Origin: Gamsiella multidivaricata
Taxonomy: Eukaryota > Mortierellomycota > Mortierellomycetes > Mortierellales > Mortierellaceae
DNA: 64,000 nucleotides
Reading direction: 5' to 3'
Assembly: GCF_025024155.1 (NCBI RefSeq)
Contig: NW_026251720.1
Span: 372,001-436,000, forward strand
Part shown: piece by piece, positions 57,660 through 64,000 of the stretch
How the letters are laid out: the number at the start of each line of letters is the position of its first letter
Position numbering within the stretch: the first letter of the stretch is position 1
Position numbers and translations under genes: made by a program
Notes under the pieces: model-generated
The model's input: only the letters and a program-made list of their open reading frames with translations
The model's database searches: none
What the model was told of the DNA's origin: nothing

Positions 57660-59569
57660 CTACTGCTGCCGGTTCTGCTCCTGCATCTGACTCAGAACCA
57701 TGCTCTCTTCCTGCATATCCTTCTCATACTGTGCCTGATCACGCAACTTCTGGGCCTTGCCTCCCGTGTACAGGAACACCATGGGTAGCGTCAATACCGT
57801 CACTACTCCGATCAACACACACGTCCACAACATACTCGTCTCCTGATAGATGACCGATCCCAGCAGCGGTCCCACCACCATCCCCAGCGAAAAGACCATG
57901 TTGAAGAGCGCAAAGGCCCTCGCAAACCCATCTCCTTCGCCCGTAACCCGGACCACGGCCGAGATCTCGCCCAGCACTGGGGTAATGTACACCGCACAGG
58001 TGGCGCCCACTCCGACCAGGAAGAGGATGATCGCCCACAGAGGCAGTCCTGGGATGCCAATCACGACCACAAACACGCCACAAATCGCGATCGCAGCCCC
58101 GGACATGACCTTGGCACCGTGCTTGTCAGAGTACCAGCCAGCAACCGGTGCGACAAAGGACGGGATACTGATCGCAAGGAAAATGACACCGATCTGGGTC
58201 TTGGAAATTCCGAAATCCGCGAGATAGAGTGGCAGCACGGGTTCCAGCGCTATAGAGATAAGGACAGAGTGGTGCTATTATTATTATATAATTCAAAGAA
58301 TAGATCTAAAGCGCAAGAGACAAATGACAAAGACATACCAGCGATGAGGAAAGCGTTGATGAAACTGACGAACAAAGCCGTGACCAAACGCTTGTTCGTC
58401 AATAAACCTTTTAGAGTCGACATCTCACTAGTGGCCTGTGCCTTGGCCGGAGTCGGGGCTCCCTCAAGAGTGTCGATATTCTTTTCAATCCCGAGCGATT
58501 GCTCCCCTTGCCCTTGTCCTTCTTGTGTTTGGTTCTGTCGTTTTTGGAATTCTCTGATTGCCTTGACCTTGGCGCTCCGGGGCTCAATGATCAACAGGCG
58601 AGCTGCCAGATCTACACCGATGAGGATGATGCAGAACACATAGGGCGCCTTGACACCGACATGGTCTTGCAAAATCCCACCCATTGGTGGTCCGACCATC
58701 AGTCCAAGGGTCTGTCCAATCATGACCTTGCCCATCTCGGCACCCAGCTGGTTGGCTGGATATGTGTCCGAGAGCAGAGCGAAGCCAAGAGTCATCATCG
58801 TTCCACCGGCCAAACCAGCCGAAAAACGAGCAAGTAGTAGGAGCTATCGTAATGTACGCGTGTGAAATACTGCGTGTTAGGAACAGCTTTCAGTGTTCTC
58901 CAGCTGGGCTCGAACGACGAGCCACTTACCCAAAAGTGATCCAGGCCTTCCATGAACAGAACCGTGGAGAGCAACAGGGCCATCAATCCAGCGACCATAG
59001 GAACCCGACGGTTCGCCATCCTATCGGAGATGATGCCCGCCACAGGAGAAGAGATCAGCAAACCGACGGCATAACATGCAATCAATGCACCGTTGGCTGT
59101 CGACCCAAGACCTAGTCTCTCGACGATGAAGGGCGTCAGGGGCATGATGATGCCATAACAGAGCAGGTCCACAAAGACAGCGAGTCCGACTGTGAACGAG
59201 ATAAAGTGGTTTGAACTGCGAAAGCGGGTGAAGCGACTTGTACCAAGGATGTCGTCCACATTGTTTAGGGTTGCACACCGACCCATGTCGAGTTGGCTAC
59301 TACTACTGTCGTTCAGACCATGTTCGAGATCGGCGGACTTTTTGTCGAGATTTGTTGAGGACTGGAGCGGATCTATGGATGTCGTGGTGGTATTGGTATT
59401 GGTATCGGTGGCGATGTTGTCCGGCTAGTAGCGCAAGCAATTGAGATTTTTTTTTTGTCAGTCATTGGGTTTCAGGGGGTAAGGGATCGAACCGTTGGAT
59501 CTGATAACGAGCTTGTTAGAAATAAAATGTTACATTTTTTTGAGGGGAGCTAGCAGAAGGAGGAGACAT
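57660..59569 (-). CDS. Major facilitator superfamily transporter (drug:H+ antiporter/VMAT-like)
   Basis: Four minus-strand exons, 59569-59534, 59424-58930, 58843-58339 and 58249-57660, join in frame to give 541 aa. The first exon is only 12 codons (MSPPSASSPQKN). An alternative start is the internal ATG at 59286. Twelve membrane segments are expected. The first is VGLAVFVDLLCYGIIMPLTP, followed by the loop SDRMANRRVPM in the motif A position (usual GxLaDrxGrr). Helix 5 contains GPPMGGIL, close to the antiporter motif C (gxxxGPxxGG). A central cytosolic loop is rich in Gln, Glu and Lys. The second half has DKHGAKV, the repeated motif A, and GPLLGSVIY. The C-terminal tail is helical (QAQYEKDMQEESM). 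The pattern fits the vesicular amine/multidrug branch. The substrate is unknown. Confidence 0.9.
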
Positions 59570-60548
59570 TGGACACTTTTTCAGGGGAAGGATGTATAGT
59601 AGTGCAGTATGCCGGAGTTAAGATGAGGCGAGAGAGGGGAAGTTGATGTCGATCAGGATCGGGATCAGAATCAGAATCTGGATGAGGGGATCTGCAATCG
59701 GATGCAGTTCAGTTCAGTAAGGGCAACGGGTGAGGAACAGCTGCACTGGCGACAACGAACAACGTGCGATTGAGAGAAGAGAAGAGGAAGAGGGAGTGGA
59801 AGGAGCCGTCGGTATTAAAGGAAAGTTGCCCATTGGGCGCCGGGCGCACCTTTTTCCAGTGCTCTGCTGCTACCGAGCTGTGGAGGGCGCACACTCTGGG
59901 TCGTACGATGCTGTGCGTACTCTAAGCCAAACGGAGTCATGGCTACGCTGGATCAGGGATGGTCCCCCCTGTTGGACCCCAGGGAGCAAACGGAGAAGTT
60001 GATTCGCCAAAGAATTTCCTGGGCTTCCTTTTTCTTTTCCTTTTGTATTTAAAAGTGATCGACGCTTTATTTGTATCCGATCCCATACCGAAAACTCTAC
60101 AGCGATCGGTGCTCCTTTTGGCTATTAAAGTTCCCCCTCTCTCCTTCTCAAGGACAAATGTACCAAACAAGCACAGCAATATTCTGTGTTCTTCCGACCT
60201 ACACCGTACATACATCCCCAAGCGCGCTCTGGCAGATTCCATTTGCGCTGGAATCCATCTTCTTCCTCGTCCTATTTGTTCTTTGCAACGCTGCAGGGCC
60301 ATACGCGCCGTGGGGATGACAAACACACTGCGCATTCTACACTGTATGCGCCATCTGCACTATACAAAAGATCTTTATCCAAACTACATGTACACCACAA
60401 ACGATCTAAAAAAAAAGGTGCGCACCCGTGCAATCGTATCACTGTTATGGAACAAAGTAAAAGCATCCTTTGCTCCAACCGCTACATCGACTTTGACCCC
60501 TTCAGTCCCCCAAATGCATCATTCGACATGAACCCCAACTCTGCGCCC
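59570..60548. other. Intergenic region upstream of the MFS gene
   Basis: No gene is supportable. The interval separates the intact transporter's 5' end from the 3' end of its decayed tandem copy. It contains purine-rich stretches (gagaagagaagaggaagaggg near 59770-59795) but nothing I can annotate. Confidence 0.45.
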
Positions 60549-61601
60549 TACATACCCTCATGCTTCTGTAGCTCTCTCAGGGTCTTCTCCTCCTCTATCC
60601 GGTCCCTCTCATACTGGTCCTGGTCCACTCACTTCTGCGTCTTTCCGCCTATAAACAGCCCCACTATCGACACTATCGACACTATCGCCATAACCACCCC
60701 CGCTAGCATCACACGCAACTATAGCAATCCCACTCTCTGACACACCATCGAACCAAGCAAAGGTCCTGCAACCATACCGATCGAGAAGACCATGTTGAAC
60801 AACGCGAGCGCCTTTGCGAACCCATCTCTTTCTCCCGTCATCCCAATCACGGCAGAGATCTCTCCCAGGACCGAGGTGATGTAAACTGCCAGCAGGTACC
60901 GATCAAGACCAGGATAACAACCATAGCTCATAGAGTATGTTGGGGAGAACGAGGACGATGACAAAGATCGCACAGAGAATGATGGCGGAGCTCGACATGA
61001 CCCTGGCGCCGCGGTGATCAGAGATCCAACCGGCGATGGGGAGGATGAACGTCGGGATGCTGAGAGCGAGGAAGCAGAGATTGATCTGGGTCTCGGAAAA
61101 ATGGAACCGGCGCTCGAAGACGAGAGGAAAGACTAATTCGAGCGCTAGGTAGGTACAAAGACATGATAATGTGGTTGCAGATGGTCAGTAAATAGGGTTG
61201 AAATGAAGAATGGGGGGCGGGAGGGGACGATCGTGAATCATTAACAAACACATAGCTTACCAGATACAAGAAACGCGTCCAAAAAACTGATGCACAGTGC
61301 CGTAAGCAACAGCTTGTTCGTTAAAAGGCCCTTCACAGTCGGCAGCGCCGTGGACTTGACCACAGCCATAGCCGTCACCGGTGTTGACGGTCTTTTGTTG
61401 TTGAGCATCACCCGTCTTCTCCTGATCCTGGTTCTAGTCCTACAGAAGGCCTTGAGGTGGACCAGTCATCATTCCAAACGTATGGCTGATCATGACCTTC
61501 CCCATCTGGATACTCAGTTGGTTGGCCAGGTAGGTGTCTGAGAGCAGCACGAACCCGAGCGTCATCATCGTTCCTGCGACGAAGAGCGCAGTTAGTAACA
61601 G
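60549..61601 (-). pseudogene. Decayed tandem copy of the MFS transporter
   Basis: Minus-strand sequence parallels exons 3 and 4 of the intact gene at 57660-59569. Matches include GTMMTLGFVLLSDTYLANQL, MGKVMISHTFGMMTGPP, KGLLTNKLLLTALCISF, YITSVLGEISAVIGMTGERD, FNMVFSIGMVAGPLLGSM and, at the very end, DQYERDRIEEEKTLRELQK. The first two exons are missing. The copy begins at the acceptor-like tag|ctgttactaac at 61601. It is broken by several events: a stop after GPPQGLL (near 61445), loss of most of the central loop, frame shifts near 61000-60900, and a TGA in the last segment (near 60633). It ends at a TAG at 60551-60549, the position equivalent to the stop of the intact gene. Confidence 0.88.
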
Positions 61602-62029
61602 CTATGTTGCGAAATGTATATGTGTATATAGTAATATAAAAATAAAGTGCCAAAGGACATAAAACACGATGTCATGCCATGCCATGCCGTGTTGGAATAT
61701 CAGATAGAGTCCGCGACACAAAACAAAAGACCAGTGATAGTGCACTCAAAGCTTCAGCCTAGCCCAAAGCCGGCTATATTCGCTTTAGATAGGTTCAATA
61801 GAATGCTATTCACCTTGTCACGCTTTCACCATGACAACATCAAAGAACTTACGCCTGCAGATCCTCGATTTTATACGAACACCCCGTGCATTCTAGTTCA
61901 GGCCAGATTGACCTATAATTTCACTGTACTTGTACGTAGATAGACATGATAATAAATTGGTCCTTCAAAGGACATCTCATATCTTGGTTCTTATCGCTAC
62001 TAATGTTAAACGTTAGTGTAACAAGGTCC
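61602..62029. other. Short intergenic stretch between two relics
   Basis: Nothing recognisable. It includes an imperfect atgccatgccatgcc repeat at about 61674-61690. Confidence 0.45.
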
Positions 62030-62950
62030 ATCGATTCCTCGAACTGCTTCCGCCCGAGCTGACGCGTCGCCTTGGCTCCCACACGCGCAAGCGACTGGCT
62101 AAGGTTGCTGGCGTATCAAATTTAGCGGCAGGGAGGGTCATTCGTTGCTATGAGAGCGAGGATAGTTTTGAAGACGATGAACCCCCAGACCCAATAGTGC
62201 CATCACCAATACAAGGTCAACCTCAAAAACAACTGGAGCCTCGATATAGGGAGGCATTGACGGAAATCGTGACGAAGTTCAACAACACTGGAGCAAGGAA
62301 CACCTCCAGGACAATTGTACAATAATCAAGCTCACGCTTTGATATGGACGCGTGGCAGTGCACAGTAACACGCGACGTGAAATTACTTGGGTTGCACTGG
62401 GGGCGAAGCACTCGACTGAACAAGCAGCATGATTTTGAGGCCAATATCAAATACCGAGCGTCAAATGTACAAAAGCGCCTCGCCAACCTCGAATCTACCA
62501 AGGGCGAATATATACCGATGCGGCTTGTGGTATCTTTGGATGAATCTTACTATTTCAACCATTAGTTGACCAAGAGATGGGTTGGGTTCCGACTGCAAAA
62601 AATAGGCTGAAACTAACCCGGCTCACGACGGTTTAAGTCCAGCCCACGTTCACTATTTGTGGGTGGACAATCCAACATTTACTAAATTCTGCTTCAGTAT
62701 GCCGGGCGCGTTGTTGGCTGTAAATCTGGTGTTGGTCGCAGCGGTGGTGCTGGTGGTATTGGCCAGGGTCGGTGAAGGATGTTGGGACGATACTCTCCGC
62801 AGGGGGTTGTTTAGAACCGGGAGTGTATGTTTCTCTTGCGAGTATTACTTAAGACATCGGGTTGCCATGGCCAACGTTCACGGGCGCACAATACACCGAG
62901 ACCCTAGCTTGATCTCTTCATTGTTCATCGTTTTCTCCCGCTCTTTGGTT
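62030..62950 (+). pseudogene. Decayed DDE transposase (IS630/Tc1-mariner-like)
   Basis: The plus strand shows pieces of a transposase in several frames. An N-terminal helix-turn-helix-like part (FLELLPPELTRRLGSHTRKRL, one residue over-long if extended, so only the core is quoted) is followed by an acidic PDPIVPSPIQGQP linker. Near 62344-62565 comes DVKLLGLHWGRSTRLNKQHD and then LVVSLDESYYFNH, the usual 'xFxDESYx' strand carrying the first catalytic Asp. A stop interrupts right after NH (62563-62565), and the next recognisable part (TKRWVG or EMGWVP, depending on frame) is shifted. Further 3', coding signal fades. The element cannot be active. Confidence 0.6.
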
Positions 62951-63133
62951 TTTATAACCCATTGAGTGATTTAGTTTGTGCTCTTGACTACCACTTTTAA
63001 GTTGTGAACTTGTCATGGACAAAGGTTGTTCTGTATATTGTCTTCAGAAAGCGCAATCTATGTGCTAAAACACTGGCAATGGGTAAAGATCAAGGCACCG
63101 TTGCTAACTTCCTATTTGCATCAGCTTCACCTT

Positions 63134-64000
63134 TCAAGCATGAGAAAAGACATTTGCCGAATCGACCGGCTTCGCTGACTGTACAGCGAGAGAATCGGTC
63201 GTGGCAATGGAATCCATCGTACTGTGGTTTGACGGCACCTTGAGTTTATGCGCCACGGACGCCATGGTCATTAGCTTTCTGCTTGCCTCGCGAAAGCCCA
63301 AAGGTGGAATCGGCTTGCCCACAGTGCCACGTTGTTCTAATAGCCGCATATTTATCCTGCTTAAGCCTTGCACGTTTTGGATAGAGGTAGCTGACACGGT
63401 AAGTCTGTCATGCATCGAAATCCAATGCAGGCGCACCTGATAGCGACTCGCCTCTTCTATGACCTGCCACATGCGAACAGACTTATAGACACAGCCAGTT
63501 GCGAAATAGGTGCCGTTTGGAGTAGCGTTCCAGGCGATGCTTGCGATAAATCCATGGAAACCTTCAGCAACTGCCAAACACTGACCCAAATTCACATCCC
63601 ACAGTCGCACCGTCTTGTCCCAACTCCCTGAGGCGATCTGCTGGCCGCTGGGCGAATACACCACACTCGTAACCCAGTCGGTATAGCCGCTTAAGATGGG
63701 ACTAGGTGCACCGGTTTGCGGGTCCCACAGTCGCACAGTCTTATCCCCACTTCCAGAGGCGATCTGCTGGCCGCTGGGTGAATACATCACGCTCTCAACT
63801 GAGTCGGTGTGACCACGCAAGGTGTGGGCTTTTGCCCAAGTCGAAGTGTCATATACGCTTGCCGTGCCATCGTAGAGGCCTACCGCACAGAACTTCCTAT
63901 CTGGCGAATACGCGCAGGATCTCACCTCGCTTTCTTCTAAGAGGTACGGCCATTCGCCAAACTGCACGCCCCCCATCTGTGCGTTGCTTAAATTGGCCTG
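63134..64000 (-). CDS. 3' end of a pentapeptide/WD40-repeat protein (STAND/NLR-like), cut by the window edge
   Basis: The frame is open at base 64000 and continues for 289 codons to the stop at 63134-63136. At the edge, ANLSNAQMGGVQFGE has the A(N/D)LxxxxMxxVxF rhythm of pentapeptide repeats. WD40 units follow: one diverged (VRSCAYSPDRKFCAVGLYDG), then two nearly identical units with the block YSPSGQQIASGS-DKTVRLWD repeated, then FIASIAWNATPNGTYFATGC. The tail QVIEEASRYQVRLHWISMHD and the Ser-rich end follow. Pentapeptide plus WD40 C-termini on NACHT/STAND proteins are expanded families in early-diverging fungi, with proposed roles in self/non-self recognition. That link is inference, because the NTPase part lies outside this window. 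Confidence 0.85.
   Translation of the reverse strand, partial: QANLSNAQMGGVQFGEWPYLLEESEVRSCAYSPDRKFCAVGLYDGTASVYDTSTWAKAHTLRGHTDSVESVMYSPSGQQIASGSGDKTVRLWDPQTGAPSPILSGYTDWVTSVVYSPSGQQIASGSWDKTVRLWDVNLGQCLAVAEGFHGFIASIAWNATPNGTYFATGCVYKSVRMWQVIEEASRYQVRLHWISMHDRLTVSATSIQNVQGLSRINMRLLEQRGTVGKPIPPLGFREASRKLMTMASVAHKLKVPSNHSTMDSIATTDSLAVQSAKPVDSANVFSHA

Overview
This 64 kb window is eukaryotic and almost certainly fungal. Its genes are split by short (about 60-320 nt) GT-AG introns with T-rich acceptors, starts follow polypyrimidine-rich leaders, and the products are fungal housekeeping proteins: a purine permease of the UapA type, a GH18 chitinase, STT4, ALG11 and LCB4. Codon use, intron density, a D-amino acid oxidase and a pentapeptide/WD40 protein at the right edge suggest an early-diverging filamentous fungus of the Mortierella type. 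That placement is inference. There is no prokaryotic feature and no CRISPR array.

Layout. 1-156 (-): start of a membrane-anchored protein running off the left edge. 1437-3571 (+): purine permease. 3706-3776 (-): tRNA-Arg. 4038-8815: a transposon graveyard, with a 5'-truncated non-LTR retrotransposon carrying a long intact RT-thumb/coiled-coil/RNase H reading frame, its duplicated poly(A) tail, a second fragment of the same element, and a Ty3-type integrase remnant between two related repeats. 9466-11576 (-): long-chain-base kinase. 12095-13574 (+): LYR-motif protein. 13683-15010 (-): transgelin. 16319-23045 (+): phosphatidylinositol 4-kinase STT4. 23949-24860 (+): MEA1-like acidic protein. 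26088-26891 and 27970-30456 (+): two disordered proteins of unknown function. 30520-32760 (-): multi-pass, probably Golgi, membrane protein. 33414-35448 (+): ESS2. 35653-37688 (+): RNF212/Zip3-like RING protein. 37833-39608 (-): mitochondrial Phe-tRNA synthetase. 39837-41668 (+): phosphatidylserine decarboxylase. 41801-43801 (+): ALG11. 44085-44580: decayed coding region. 45964-47619 (+): D-amino acid oxidase with a peroxisomal tail. 47993-50019 (-): secreted chitinase. 50020-53974: nearly empty. 53975-56824 (-): putative type II membrane glycosyltransferase. 57660-59569 (-): MFS transporter, followed at 60549-61601 by its decayed tandem copy. About 62030-62950: decayed DDE transposase. 63134-64000 (-): 3' end of a pentapeptide/WD40 protein.

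The genes do not form a cluster or pathway. Several act in lipid and membrane biology (LCB4, STT4, PSD1, ALG11), but each is an ordinary single-copy gene with its own promoter. I reconstructed exon joins by hand, requiring the frame to be kept across every junction. For most multi-exon genes all exons join in frame and give a product of the family's usual length. The least certain joins are in the STT4 amino-terminal part, including one GC-AG intron, and a 48-nt exon in LCB4.

I found no convincing new multi-gene system. The best candidates for new biology are the unusual retrotransposon ORF, the glycosyltransferase-like gene and the edge pentapeptide/WD40 gene.
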